Positions 7,904 through 16,211 of a stretch of DNA of 49,263 bases are shown piece by piece. The notes under the pieces are model-generated. The model made no database searches. It saw only the letters and a program-made list of their open reading frames with translations, and had not been told where the DNA came from. The number at the start of each line of letters is the position of its first letter. Positions within the stretch are counted from its first letter, which is position 1. The stretch comes from Thermaceae bacterium (GTDB lineage: Bacteria > Deinococcota > Deinococci > Deinococcales > Marinithermaceae). Both the position numbers and the translations under genes were made by a program. The DNA is taken from the NCBI GenBank assembly GCA_027061845.1, contig JAMOVS010000051.1, positions 1-49,263 of the forward strand, written 5' to 3'.

Positions 7904-9337
7904 CTAGCCCTTGACCACGATCAGGGGCCGGAGGCGGGCGACCTTTTTGCCGATGCCGGCGCCGTGGACCACCTCGACCACCTCGGATACGTCCTTGTAG
8001 GCCTCGGGAATCTCCTCCCAGACGGTGGCCCGGGTTTTGGCCCGCACCACGATGCCGCGGCGGGCGAGCTCGCCGACGATGTCGCTATTCCGGGCGAGTT
8101 TCTTGGCCTTGGCCCGGGAGAGCCGCCGGCCGGCGCCGTGGCAGCTGGAGCCGAAGGTCTTCTCCATCGCTCCTCTAGTGCCGGCGAGGACGAAGGAGTA
8201 GCGGCCCATGTCGCCGGGAACGAGGACCGGCTGGCCCACCGGCCGGTAGACCCGGGGAAGCTCGGGATGCCCCGGTCCGAAGGCCCGGGTCGCCCCCTTG
8301 CGGTGGACCAGGAGGCCCCGGCCCTTGTGCTCTTCGAACTTGGCGTTGTTGTGGGCCAGGTCGTAGACCACCCGGAGGCCGTGGTCTCTCGGGGCAAAGC
8401 CCGCCGCCTCGAAGGCCTCGCGGGTGAAGTGGGTGATCAGCTGGCGGTTGGCGAAGGCGAAGTTGGCCGCCGCCGCCATCGCCCTTAAGTAGTCGTCGCC
8501 GTCCGGGCTCTTGATCGGGGCGGCGGCGAGCTGGCGGTCGGGGAGCTCGATCTTGTAAAGGGAAAGCCGCTTCAAAAAGCGCTCGACGTAGTCCTCGCAG
8601 ACCTGGTGGCCGAGGCCGCGACTGCCGGTATGGATCAACACCGTGACCTGGCCCTCGAAAAGGCCAAAGGCCCGGGCCGCCTCCAGGTCGTAGATCGCGT
8701 CGACGTACTGGACCTCGAGGAAGTGGTTCCCCGAGCCCAGCGTCCCGAGCTGGGGAGCGCCCCGCTCCATCGCCCGGGGCGAGACCCGGTCGGGGTCGGC
8801 GCCGGGGAGCCGGCCCCGGGACTCGATGAACTCGAGGTCCTCCGGCTCGCCAAAGCCCCGCGTCACCACCGCCTGGGCCCCCTCGCGGAGGACGTCTTTG
8901 AGCTCCCGGCGGGAAAAGCGCACGTCTCGCCGCTCCGAGCCCACCCCCGCGGGCACCCGGGCGTAGAGGTAGTCGGCGAGCCTTTCCTTAAGGGGCTCGA
9001 GGTCCTCTTTTGATAAGGAGGAGCGCAACAGTCTTACGCCGCAGTTAATATCAAAACCTACACCACCCGGGCTCACTACGCCCTCGTCGGCGTCCATGGC
9101 GGCGACGCCGCCGATGGGGAAGCCGTAGCCCCAGTGGATGTCGGGCATGGCCAGCGCCGGCTCGACGATCCCCGGCAGGGTGGCGACGTTGACGAGCTGT
9201 TTGAGCGAGGCGTAGTCCTCCTCCTCGAGCTGGCGGAGGATCGTCTCGGAGGCGTAGAAGACCGCGTCCACCCGCATCTTCCCGTGGCGGGGGATGCGGT
9301 AGGTGTAGGGGGCGATCTTTTCGAAGGGAACGCTCAT
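7904..9337 (-). CDS. rtcB: RNA 3'-phosphate ligase RtcB
   Basis: 477 residues, the usual length. RtcB joins 2',3'-cyclic-phosphate (or 3'-P) to 5'-OH RNA ends using GTP and Mn2+. Visible motifs are GFPIGGVAA, DINCG with metal ligands Asp96 and Cys99, GSGNHFLE (His205), HTGSRGLGHQV (His236), DLAHNNAKFE (His329) and SSCHGAGRRLSR, whose His400 corresponds to the guanylylated histidine. The start codon overlaps the archease stop as ATGA (9334-9337), so the two are translationally coupled. The gene converges on the S8 protease with 19 bp between stops. Confidence 0.95.
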   Translation of the reverse strand: MSVPFEKIAPYTYRIPRHGKMRVDAVFYASETILRQLEEEDYASLKQLVNVATLPGIVEPALAMPDIHWGYGFPIGGVAAMDADEGVVSPGGVGFDINCGVRLLRSSLSKEDLEPLKERLADYLYARVPAGVGSERRDVRFSRRELKDVLREGAQAVVTRGFGEPEDLEFIESRGRLPGADPDRVSPRAMERGAPQLGTLGSGNHFLEVQYVDAIYDLEAARAFGLFEGQVTVLIHTGSRGLGHQVCEDYVERFLKRLSLYKIELPDRQLAAAPIKSPDGDDYLRAMAAAANFAFANRQLITHFTREAFEAAGFAPRDHGLRVVYDLAHNNAKFEEHKGRGLLVHRKGATRAFGPGHPELPRVYRPVGQPVLVPGDMGRYSFVLAGTRGAMEKTFGSSCHGAGRRLSRAKAKKLARNSDIVGELARRGIVVRAKTRATVWEEIPEAYKDVSEVVEVVHGAGIGKKVARLRPLIVVKG

Positions 9338-9759
9338 ACGTCGAGCACCACCTGGGCCTGGTAGCCCGCGTCGGTCTTCTCGATTTTAAGGCCGTGGAAG
9401 GTGGCGCTCTTGACCTCGCCCAGGAAGCGGTCGGCCACCCGGGAAAAGGGCACCCAGGCCAGGCGGGCCTCGAGCGCGCAGCCCCGGTCCCCGGGGAGGA
9501 GCCGGATCGCCAGCCCCACCGGCACCTCCTCCCGGGTCAGGGCGAGGTAGATCAGCTCGTTCAAAAACCGAACCAGCAGGGTTTCAAGGTCGTCGGCCGA
9601 GAGGCGAAGGATGCGATGCCCATGGGGCGGAGGTAGGGGTCCCTCGAACATGGCGGCGAGCAGCCCCCGGCCGGCCCAGTAGAAGAGACCGGGCAGGCTC
9701 CGGGCCCGCACCCGAAAGCCCAGGTCGGCGGTGTGGGGAAGCTCCTCGAGGTGCCTCAT
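9334..9759 (-). CDS. Archease (RtcB activator)
   Basis: 141 residues from ATG 9759 (MRHLEELPHTADLGF). A second ATG lies 21 nt upstream at 9780, but the family consensus begins close to the HTAD(L/I)G motif, so 9759 is preferred. Archease supports multiple turnover of RtcB by promoting its guanylylation; acidic metal-binding residues are expected at HTAD and near the C-terminus, where KSATFHGLKIE fits the family. Direct coupling to rtcB supports the call. The upstream region carries DnaA-box-like sequences, one of which overlaps the best -10 candidate. Confidence 0.9.
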   Translation of the reverse strand: MRHLEELPHTADLGFRVRARSLPGLFYWAGRGLLAAMFEGPLPPPHGHRILRLSADDLETLLVRFLNELIYLALTREEVPVGLAIRLLPGDRGCALEARLAWVPFSRVADRFLGEVKSATFHGLKIEKTDAGYQAQVVLDV

Positions 9760-9780
9760 TGCATGGTGTTCTCCCCACAT

Positions 9781-9876
9781 TTATCCACAGGTATGCATAG
9801 CGCAAGATTTGCGTCGTGGAGGGTGCGGAAGACCTTTTCCACAAAGTTTTCCACAGCTTATCCACACCTTTCCACA
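9781..9876 (+). promoter_or_regulatory. Cluster of five DnaA-box-like 9-mers
   Basis: Two perfect TTATCCACA boxes (9781-9789, 9858-9866), two TTTTCCACA (9835-9843, 9847-9855) and one CTTTCCACA (9868-9876), all in the same orientation. The last four start 12, 11 and 10 bp apart, about one helical turn each. The first box overlaps the probable -10 of the archease-rtcB operon; the last two overlap the stop and final codons of trpF. TTATCCACA is the consensus DnaA box and is used at the Thermus oriC. Whether DnaA binds here is an inference. Confidence 0.6.
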
Positions 9877-10460
9877 GCCCGCAAGAAAGCCTCGACCCGC
9901 TGGCGATCCTTTACCCCCGGCTTGGACTCAATCCCGGAAGAGGCGTCGACGGCATACGGGGTGAAGCGTTGCAACAACCGGCAGACGTTCTCCGGCGCGA
10001 GCCCCCCGGCGACGACCACCCGGGCGTCGTCGGGAACGCCGGCCAGCCAGCCCCAGTCGAAGGCCTGGCCCGAGCCCGGGCGGGGCCCGTCCAGCAGGTA
10101 GGCGTCGGCGGGGTAGGAAAAAAGCGAGGGATCCGGCGGGCCCTGGAGCTTGAAGGCCTTGAGCACCGGAACCCGGCGGGCGAGCTCGCGGGCCTGCTCG
10201 GGGGGCTCGTGGCCGTGAAGCTGAACCGCCCCGAGACGGGCCTCCTCGACGATCTCGAGGATCCGCCCCGGATCCTCGTCGACGAAGACCCCGACCCGGA
10301 CCACCAAGGGCCCCAGCGCCCGCGAGAGCTCGGCCGCCCGCTCGGGCGTGACCCGGCGCTTGGAGGGGGCGAAGACGAACCCCACCGCGTCCACCCCCAG
10401 GGCGTCCAGCATGGCGGCGTCCTCGGTCCGGGTGACGCCGCAGACCTTGACCCGTACCAC
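9858..10460 (-). CDS. trpF: Phosphoribosylanthranilate isomerase
   Basis: 200 residues, a (beta/alpha)8 barrel catalysing the Amadori rearrangement of PRA to CdRP in tryptophan synthesis. It starts VRVKVCGVTR with general base Cys7; the general acid is expected at the Asp of YLLDGPRPG; phosphate-binding loops VVAGGLAPENV and VDASSGIE are intact. GTG 10460 is the start, with TAAGAT at 10467-10472 exactly 6 nt upstream (leaderless geometry). No other trp gene is nearby. Its last codons lie inside the DnaA-box-like cluster. Confidence 0.95.
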   Translation of the reverse strand: MVRVKVCGVTRTEDAAMLDALGVDAVGFVFAPSKRRVTPERAAELSRALGPLVVRVGVFVDEDPGRILEIVEEARLGAVQLHGHEPPEQARELARRVPVLKAFKLQGPPDPSLFSYPADAYLLDGPRPGSGQAFDWGWLAGVPDDARVVVAGGLAPENVCRLLQRFTPYAVDASSGIESKPGVKDRQRVEAFLRAVERCG

Positions 10461-10480
10461 GGGGCCATCTTACGAGGGTT

Positions 10481-10523
10481 TCAGCCCCTCCTCAGCCCCG
10501 GCCGGGGATCGAAGCGGCATACT
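10481..10523 (+). promoter_or_regulatory. Direct repeat operator and leaderless promoter of the two-component operon
   Basis: TCAGCCCC occurs at 10481-10488 and again at 10492-10499, an 11-bp period. The second copy covers the -35 position relative to CATACT at 10518-10523, which itself ends 7 nt before ATG 10531. OmpR-type regulators bind such head-to-tail repeats, and the operon encodes one, so autoregulation is a reasonable guess. Only two repeat copies are present. Confidence 0.4.
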
Positions 10524-10530
10524 AGGGAGG

Positions 10531-10899
10531 ATGCCGACCGTCTTCTTGGTCTTCGCCCTCCTGGTCCTGCCCCTCCCCGGGGTGCCCCAGCTGCCGCCGG
10601 GAAGCGAGCTCCGGGTCACCAGCCCCGACCTCCGGGCGGTCTACCTGGCGCTGCGCGTCACCGAGAAGGGGCTCGCGGTCAAGCGGTCCGGCGAGCTCGA
10701 GCCCGGCCAGCCGGTGGCGCTGGTGGTGCGGGTGGGCAAGGAGGTCAAGGTCTTCCAGGGCCGGGCGGCGCCCGGCGACATCGTGCTGCTCCTCCCCCAG
10801 GGCGAGGCCTCGCTTCGCAAGATCCTGGAGAAGATCTACCGACTCAGCTGGCCGGAGGTGCTCGGTGGCCCGCATTCTGGTGATCGAAGACGACCGTGA
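10531..10899 (+). CDS. Small exported hypothetical protein
   Basis: 122 residues starting MPTVFLVFALLVLPLPG, a likely signal peptide or N-terminal anchor, followed by about 100 mostly polar residues without a family I recognise. The Shine-Dalgarno-like AGGGAGG directly abuts the ATG (no spacer) and CATACT lies 7 nt upstream, so leaderless initiation is as likely as SD-driven initiation. The 3' end overlaps the response regulator by 35 bp, which suggests one operon and perhaps a sensory or accessory role for the two-component system. Confidence 0.65.
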   Translation: MPTVFLVFALLVLPLPGVPQLPPGSELRVTSPDLRAVYLALRVTEKGLAVKRSGELEPGQPVALVVRVGKEVKVFQGRAAPGDIVLLLPQGEASLRKILEKIYRLSWPEVLGGPHSGDRRRP

Positions 10900-11533
10900 G
10901 CTGGGCAAGATCCTAAAGCACCTGCTGGAGGACGCCGGGCACTCGGCGACCCTGGCGGAAAACGGGGTCAAGGGCCTGGTCGCCCTCCGGGAAGAGCCGC
11001 CGGAACTGGTCGTCCTGGACCTGGCGCTGCCCGACCTCGCCGGCGACGAGATCCTCTCCCGGGTGCGCGCCACCAGCGACCTGCCGGTGCTGGTGCTCAC
11101 CGCCATCCGCGACCTCGACCGCAAGGTCGAGCTCTTGAAAAACGGCGCCGACGACTACCTGGAAAAGCCCTTCCACCCGGAAGAGCTGCTGGCCCGGATC
11201 GAGGCGCTGCTCCGGCGGCGGGGCCAGGGCAAGCGGCTGGCGGTGGGGCCGCTGGTCGTCGACCTGGAGCATTCGGCGCTCCGCTTTGAGGGGGCGGAGG
11301 CGCCGCTCTCCCCCCGCGAGCTCGCGGTCGTCGCCCTGCTCGCCCGGCGGCCGGGACGGGTCTACACCAAGGAGGAGATCGCCGAGGCGGTCTGGGGGGA
11401 GGACGCCCCCAAGTCGAACGCGCTCGAGGTCCACCTGGCCAAGCTCCGGGCCAAGCTGGCCGAGCTCGGCGCCGAGGGCTACCTGCGCACCGTGCGCGGC
11501 CGCGGCTACGCGCTCTTGGAACCGCTGGAATGA
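10865..11533 (+). CDS. OmpR-family response regulator
   Basis: 222 residues from GTG 10865. Receiver domain with acidic pair Glu8/Asp9/Asp10, phospho-acceptor Asp52 (VVLDLALPD), Thr79 and Lys101 (EKPF); C-terminal winged helix (about 128-220) with PLSPRELAVVALLARRPG and the recognition region SNALEVHLAKLRAKL, ending RTVRGRGYAL. This is a DNA-binding transcription factor controlled by phosphorylation from the downstream kinase, to which it is joined by an ATGA overlap (11530-11533). Target genes are unknown. Confidence 0.95.
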   Translation: MARILVIEDDRELGKILKHLLEDAGHSATLAENGVKGLVALREEPPELVVLDLALPDLAGDEILSRVRATSDLPVLVLTAIRDLDRKVELLKNGADDYLEKPFHPEELLARIEALLRRRGQGKRLAVGPLVVDLEHSALRFEGAEAPLSPRELAVVALLARRPGRVYTKEEIAEAVWGEDAPKSNALEVHLAKLRAKLAELGAEGYLRTVRGRGYALLEPLE

Positions 11534-12768
11534 AGCTCGGCTTCGGCGCCCGCCTCGCCCTCCGCTTCGGCCTGCTCTGGGCCCTGCTCTGGGGGCTGGG
11601 AACGCTGGCCGGCTACCTGGCGATCAAGGAGGGGCTGGAAAGCCACCTCACCGCCCAGCTCACGCGCGACGCCCTCAAGGTGGCCGAGTTCTACCGCCGC
11701 GGCGAGACCGGTCGGGTGGCCGCCACCGGCGGGGCCGAGATCACCCTCTACGACTACCGGGGCCGGCCGGTGCTGCCCCAGGACCCGCTCTACCGGCTGC
11801 CGCCCGAGCTGGTGGTCCAGGCCGGCCCGACCCCCCGGCTCTACCGCGGCCGGGGCTTCCTCGCCGCCTACGCCGACGCCGGGGTGGGGGTGATCGCGGT
11901 GGTCCAGGACACCGCCTTCGTGGCCCAGGTGGCCACCCGGGCGGCCCGGATCCTGCTGCTCTTCTGGGGGGTGGGGCTCTTCCTGGGGGGCACCCTGGTC
12001 TACCTGCAGGCCCAGGCCGCCGCCCGCCCCCTGGTGCTCGCCGCCCGCGAGGTCGAGACCCGGGGCTGGCACGACCTCCGCCCCATCCCCTACCGCGGTC
12101 CCGACGACGAGCTCGCCCGCATCGTCCACCGCTTCAACGCGCTCTTGAACGAGCTGGGGGCGGCCCGAGAGCGGGAGCGGGTCTTCCTGGACGAGGTGGC
12201 CCACGAGCTCTTTACCCCGATGAGCGTGCTGCTCGCCGAGCTCGAGCGCGGCGACACCGCCGCCGCCCGGGAGAGCGCCCGCCACCTGCTGCGCCTGGCC
12301 GAGGACCTCTTCGCCCTGGCCAAGGGCGACCTCTCCCGCAGCCTCGAGCCCCACCTCCTGGACCTGCGGGAGGTGGCGCGCTCGGCGGCCCGGGAGTTCC
12401 CCGGGGTGGGCCTGGAGCTGCCGCAAAAACCCCTGCCCGCCGTCGGCGACCCCGACCGGCTGCGGCAGCTTCTCCGCAACCTGCTCGCCAACGCGGTCCG
12501 CGCCGCCGGGGAAGAAGGGGTCACCCTTCGGGCCGGCGAGGACGCGGCCGGCGTCTTCCTCCGGGTCGAGGACAGCGGCCCCGGCATCCCCGAGGAACTG
12601 CTTCCCAAGGTCTTCGACCGCTACCAAAAGGGCCCCGGCGGCCGCCGCGGGCTAGGGCTCGCCATCGCCCAGGAGATCGCCAAGGCGCACGGAGGCGAGA
12701 TCCGGGTGCGCTCGCAACCGGGGAAGACGGTCTTCGAGGTCCGGCTCCCCGGCCTCGAGGAGGAGTAG
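11530..12768 (+). CDS. Sensor histidine kinase of the OmpR-type pair
   Basis: 412 residues. Two transmembrane helices (about 10-32 and 140-160) flank a roughly 105-residue extracytoplasmic sensor domain; then HAMP-like region, HisKA domain with phospho-acceptor His225 (DEVAHELFTP) and an HATPase_c domain with N box (NLLANAVRAA), G1 (VEDSGPGIP) and G2 (GRRGLGLAIA). The H box has F in place of the usual R (HELFTP versus HELRTP). The 3' end overlaps ogt on the opposite strand by 117 bp. Confidence 0.93.
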   Translation: MKLGFGARLALRFGLLWALLWGLGTLAGYLAIKEGLESHLTAQLTRDALKVAEFYRRGETGRVAATGGAEITLYDYRGRPVLPQDPLYRLPPELVVQAGPTPRLYRGRGFLAAYADAGVGVIAVVQDTAFVAQVATRAARILLLFWGVGLFLGGTLVYLQAQAAARPLVLAAREVETRGWHDLRPIPYRGPDDELARIVHRFNALLNELGAARERERVFLDEVAHELFTPMSVLLAELERGDTAAARESARHLLRLAEDLFALAKGDLSRSLEPHLLDLREVARSAAREFPGVGLELPQKPLPAVGDPDRLRQLLRNLLANAVRAAGEEGVTLRAGEDAAGVFLRVEDSGPGIPEELLPKVFDRYQKGPGGRRGLGLAIAQEIAKAHGGEIRVRSQPGKTVFEVRLPGLEEE

Positions 12769-13191
12769 GGCGGCCTTTCGCCAGGGGAAGAGGCCGTAGC
12801 CCCCGAGCCGGCCGCTGGCGGGAATCACCCGGTGGCAGGGCACGAAGAGCGGCAGCGGGTTTTCCGCCATCGCCCGGCCCACCGCCCGGGCGGCGCCGGG
12901 CCGGCCCGCCCGGCGGGCCAGCTCGCCGTAGGAAAGGACCTCCCCCGGCCGGGTCTTTGAAAGCTCGCGGTAGACCCGGGCGTAAAAGGGGGACACCCGG
13001 GGGCGGAGCGGAAAGGACGCGAGCGCCTCACCGGCGAAGTAGCGGGCCACCGCCTCTCCGGCGGCCTCGGCCAGGGGGCCCGGCGGCAAGGGCGGGGCCT
13101 CGCCGAAGCCGCTTTGCACCAGGGCGCCCTCCTCGGCGACCACGAAGAAGGTCCCCAGCGGGGTCGCAACCGCCGCCGCCTCGCGCGCCAC
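12652..13191 (-). CDS. ogt: Methylated-DNA--protein-cysteine S-methyltransferase
   Basis: 179 residues from GTG 13191. The active-site motif is VPCHRVIP with acceptor Cys119, preceded by the helix-turn-helix region SYGELARRAGRPGAARAVGRAMAENP, as in Ogt/Ada-C. The enzyme repairs O6-alkylguanine by irreversible transfer to Cys119. The family normally ends soon after WRKAALLLLE; here the frame continues about 38 residues (EPDLEDRL and onward) antisense to the histidine kinase, so the C-terminal extension comes from overlap. Start is 1 nt from the stop of the upstream pseudouridine synthase gene, so they form an operon. Confidence 0.92.
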   Translation of the reverse strand: MAREAAAVATPLGTFFVVAEEGALVQSGFGEAPPLPPGPLAEAAGEAVARYFAGEALASFPLRPRVSPFYARVYRELSKTRPGEVLSYGELARRAGRPGAARAVGRAMAENPLPLFVPCHRVIPASGRLGGYGLFPWRKAALLLLEAGEPDLEDRLPRLRAHPDLASVRLGDLLGDGEP

Positions 13192-13192
13192 G

Positions 13193-13903
13193 CTAGTCCG
13201 CCTCCTCGAGGCCCACCGCCCGGTAAAGCTCGTCGATTTCCTCGGGCGTAAGCTCCCGCACCTCCCCGGGGGCGAGGGGCCCGAGCTCCAGGGGCCCGAG
13301 CCGGGTGCGAACGAGCCTTTTCACCTCCCGGCCCACCGCCCGGAACATGCGTTTCACCTGGTGGTGCTTGCCCTCTTCAATCGTCACCCGGGCGCGGGCA
13401 CCGGGCAGGGGCTCGAGCCGGGCGGGCCGAAAACCCGCGACCCCCTGGGCGAAGGCCCGCACCTCGGCCTCGCCGACGGGGGCGTCCAGGTCGACCTCGT
13501 AGACCTTCCCCACCTTCCAGCGGGGGTGGGTGAGGCGGTGGGCGAGCTCGCCGTCGGTGGTCAGGAACAAAAGCCCCTCGGCGTCCTTGTCCAGCCGGCC
13601 GGCGATGCCGAGCTCCCGGCGCCAAAGCGCCTCGGGCACCAGGTCGAGGGCCACCGCTTCCTCGCGGTCGCGGGTGGCCGAGAGCACGCCCGGGGGTTTA
13701 TGGAGCAAGAGGTGAAGGTGGCGGCGGTAGAATAGCGGCTCGCCGTCCAGGAAGACCGGCTCGGCTTCCGGGTCCACCTTCTCCTCGGGACGCCGGGCGA
13801 GGCGGTCCCCCACCCGGACCCGGCCGGCCTTGATGAGCTTCTTGACCTCCTTCCGGCTCCAGGGCCCCTGGGAGGCGATCAGACGGTCGAGGCGAATCCG
13901 CAC
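13193..13903 (-). CDS. RsuA/RluB-family pseudouridine synthase
   Basis: 236 residues: an N-terminal S4 RNA-binding domain (about 1-60, RLDRLIASQGPWSRKEVKKLIKAGRV) and the catalytic domain with LHKPPGVLSA and GRLDKDAEGLL, whose Asp is the nucleophile, then KVYEV and EGKHHQVKRMF. It should isomerise a specific uridine in rRNA (16S or 23S); sequence does not settle which. GTG 13903 is preceded by TACCCT at 13910-13915, 6 nt away, suggesting a leaderless mRNA. Confidence 0.9.
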   Translation of the reverse strand: MRIRLDRLIASQGPWSRKEVKKLIKAGRVRVGDRLARRPEEKVDPEAEPVFLDGEPLFYRRHLHLLLHKPPGVLSATRDREEAVALDLVPEALWRRELGIAGRLDKDAEGLLFLTTDGELAHRLTHPRWKVGKVYEVDLDAPVGEAEVRAFAQGVAGFRPARLEPLPGARARVTIEEGKHHQVKRMFRAVGREVKRLVRTRLGPLELGPLAPGEVRELTPEEIDELYRAVGLEEAD

Positions 13904-13917
13904 GCCTCTAGGGTACG

Positions 13918-13947
13918 AAAAGCGGCCCCGCCCGGAGGCGGGGCCGC
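13918..13947 (-). terminator. Intrinsic terminator of the PEGA-protein gene
   Basis: A perfect 11-bp stem GCGGCCCCGCC / GGCGGGGCCGC (13922-13932 and 13937-13947) with a 4-nt loop, followed on the minus strand by TTTT (13921-13918). It lies 15 nt beyond the PEGA gene stop and just upstream of the pseudouridine synthase promoter. Confidence 0.85.
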
Positions 13948-13962
13948 CGAGCCCTCGGGCCC

Positions 13963-15189
13963 TTAGTGGATTCGCCGGAGGTAGACCTCCACCACCGCGG
14001 TGGCGCCCGGCCTGAGGGTGATCTGGTTGACGTAGGGGGCGTACCCGGGGGCCAGCACCACCAGCCAGCGGCGCCCGCCCTGGACCGTGGTCACGAAGCG
14101 GCCGTTCTTGGTCCAGCCGAGCTCGTAGCCGTCCAGGAAGACCCGGGCGCGCACGTTGGTACGGACCTCGAGGCGGGCCTTCTCGGAGGCCAGGCGGGCG
14201 TAGACGTAGGTGGTCTCGCCGGCGTTCACCCGCACCCGCTCGCGGTACTCGGCGTAGCCCGGCAGGGTGAGGCGGAGGTCGTAGACCCCGGGCTCCAGGT
14301 CGAGCACCAGCGGGGTCTTGCCCCGGTAGCTGCCGTTCAGGTAGACCTGGGCGCCCGCAGGCTCGGAGCGCACGCTCAGCCGCCCCCGCTGCACCGCGGG
14401 AACCAGCCGGGCGTAGACCTGCACCCGCTCGCCGGGGTTGAGGCGCACGTTGACCTCGTAGGGCTGATAGCCGGCCTTCTTCACCGTCAGGTGGTGCCGG
14501 CCCGCCTCCACCGTGGCCACCAGGGGGGTGTGGCCGAGGTAGTCGCCGTCCAGGTAGACCGAGGCGTTGCTGGGGTTGGAGCGGACCTCCAGCGTGGCCA
14601 CCTGCTGGCTGGGGGCCGGCGGGGGCGCCGGGGCGGTGGTGCGGCCGACCACGGTGAACCGCGCCCAGTCGCTCGCCCAGTCGCGGTTGGGCAGGGGGTC
14701 GACCGCGATCGAGAGCGCCCGGGCCAGGGTCTTGAGCCCGCGCACCCGCACCTCGCCCCGCTCCAGGTTGCCGATCTCGCGGCTGGTGAGCGGGCGCCGG
14801 GTGGCGATGGCGAGCACCAGCTCCTCCCCGGGCGGGCCGTCGACGGTGAAGGCGTAGCGGGCGCCCGGCGGCGGGAAGCGCCGGGTCTCCCCCGCCCGCA
14901 GGTGGTTGTCGCGGTCGTAGGGGTTGGGCAGGAAGAGGTTGATCTCGCCGTTGGGCTTGACGTCGAAGAGGTAGACGTAGGCGTCCCGGGTCACGCTAAC
15001 GAAGATGTAGATCCGCTCGCCGATGCGGTAGCGAGCCTTCCCGGTCTTGCCCGGGTCCTTGTCCACCCAGACCCGGACCTTCAAGTCCCCGGGCTCGGGG
15101 TTGATCACGATGCCCTGGGGGCTTACCTTCGCCCCCGCGAGGGCCAGCGCCAATAAAGGCAACAACGCCGCCAATAGCCAACGCTTCAT
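13963..15189 (-). CDS. Exported DUF4384 + PEGA-repeat protein
   Basis: 408 residues. A signal peptide (MKRWLLAALLPLLALALAG) is followed by a DUF4384-like domain (about 25-185: YIFVSVTRDAYVYLFDVKPNGEI is diagnostic), a Pro-rich linker (about 190-200), and three PEGA-type repeats starting near 203, 270 and 338 (ASVYLDGDYLGHTPL, AQVYLNGSYRGKTPL, ARVFLDGYELG). PEGA domains are surface beta-sandwiches found with S-layer and sensor proteins, so a cell-envelope role is probable. A strong SD (AGGAGGTG) lies upstream of ATG 15189; TATAGC/TAGCAT near 15210 is the only -10 candidate. It ends in a good terminator, so it is monocistronic. Confidence 0.85.
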   Translation of the reverse strand: MKRWLLAALLPLLALALAGAKVSPQGIVINPEPGDLKVRVWVDKDPGKTGKARYRIGERIYIFVSVTRDAYVYLFDVKPNGEINLFLPNPYDRDNHLRAGETRRFPPPGARYAFTVDGPPGEELVLAIATRRPLTSREIGNLERGEVRVRGLKTLARALSIAVDPLPNRDWASDWARFTVVGRTTAPAPPPAPSQQVATLEVRSNPSNASVYLDGDYLGHTPLVATVEAGRHHLTVKKAGYQPYEVNVRLNPGERVQVYARLVPAVQRGRLSVRSEPAGAQVYLNGSYRGKTPLVLDLEPGVYDLRLTLPGYAEYRERVRVNAGETTYVYARLASEKARLEVRTNVRARVFLDGYELGWTKNGRFVTTVQGGRRWLVVLAPGYAPYVNQITLRPGATAVVEVYLRRIH

Positions 15190-15242
15190 GAAACACCTCC
15201 TACGCTTCTATGCTATAGGGCCCAATCCCGCCGGCCAGGTTG

Positions 15243-15262
15243 GAAGGCCTTAACGGGCCTTC
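15243..15262 (-). terminator. Weak hairpin at the end of the acc operon
   Basis: GAAGGCC (15243-15249) pairs with GGCCTTC (15256-15262) around a 6-nt loop and touches the accA stop codon. No T-run follows on the minus strand, so it may slow or protect the 3' end more than terminate. Confidence 0.35.
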
Positions 15263-16211
15263 AGCTTTCCTCGAAGGCCCCCAGGGCGCGAAACTTGCGG
15301 TAGCGGTCTTGCCAGAGCTCTTCCGGCGAAAGCCCCTCGAGCTCGCGCAAAACCGCGAGGAGCGCGCTCTCCAGCTCGCGGATGGCGCCCTCCGGGTTCT
15401 TGTGGGCACCCCCGCCGGGCTCGGGCACGATGCGGTCCACCACCCCGAGCTCGAGCAGGTCCCTGGCGGTGAGCTTGAGCGCCGCCGCCGCCCGCTCCGC
15501 CTCCTTGGCGTCCCGCCAGAGGATGGCGGCGCAGGACTCCGGGCTGATCACCGAGTACCAGGCGTTCTCCAGGATCAGGACCCGGTTGCCCACCCCGATC
15601 GCGAGCGCCCCGCCGGAGCCCCCCTCGCCCAGGATCACCGCCACCGCCGGGACCCTGAGCCGGCTCATCCGCTGGATCGAACGGGCGATCACCCAGGCCT
15701 GGCCCCGCTCCTCGGCGGAGACCCCGGGGTAGGCGCCGGGGGTGTCGATGAAGGCGAGGAAGGGCACCCCCTCGCGGTCGGCCAGGTCCATCAGCCGCAT
15801 CGCCTTGCGGTAGCCCTCGGGGTGGGGCATGCCGAAGTTGCGGGCGATGTTCTCCTTGGTGTTGCGGCCCTTTTGGTGCCCCACGAAGACCACCCGGCGA
15901 CCGGCGAACCGCGCCAGCCCCCCGACGATCGCCGGGTCGTCGGCGAAGGCGCGGTCGCCCCGGAGCTCGTAGAAGTCCTCGAAGATGCGCTCGGCGACGT
16001 CCAGGGTGGTGGGCCGCCCGGGGGCGCGGGCCACCTGCACCCGCTGCCAGGGGGTGAGCCCGGCGAAGATCTCCCGCTGGAGCCGCTCCAGCTTGCCCTT
16101 GAGCAGCTCGATCTCGTCCGAGAGGTCGAGGTTTTGCTCCCGGGCGGTGGCCTCGAGGGCGCGGATCTTCTCCTCGAGCTCGACCAGGGGGCGCTCGAAC
16201 TCAAGCGGCAT
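15261..16211 (-). CDS. accA: Acetyl-CoA carboxylase carboxyltransferase subunit alpha
   Basis: 316 residues, normal length. With AccD it transfers the carboxyl group from carboxybiotin to acetyl-CoA to form malonyl-CoA. Family motifs include the N-terminal coiled segment [48 protein letters not shown] and [14 protein letters not shown], the oxyanion-type CoA-binding turns. It overlaps accD by 11 bp, an arrangement that couples synthesis of the two subunits. Confidence 0.96.
   Translation of the reverse strand: MPLEFERPLVELEEKIRALEATAREQNLDLSDEIELLKGKLERLQREIFAGLTPWQRVQVARAPGRPTTLDVAERIFEDFYELRGDRAFADDPAIVGGLARFAGRRVVFVGHQKGRNTKENIARNFGMPHPEGYRKAMRLMDLADREGVPFLAFIDTPGAYPGVSAEERGQAWVIARSIQRMSRLRVPAVAVILGEGGSGGALAIGVGNRVLILENAWYSVISPESCAAILWRDAKEAERAAAALKLTARDLLELGVVDRIVPEPGGGAHKNPEGAIRELESALLAVLRELEGLSPEELWQDRYRKFRALGAFEES

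Noticed and set aside
9760-9876. Chromosomal replication origin
   Set aside because: DnaA-box cluster is real, but no dnaA/dnaN, no A+T-rich unwinding stretch and the boxes overlap trpF; kept only as a DnaA-binding candidate.
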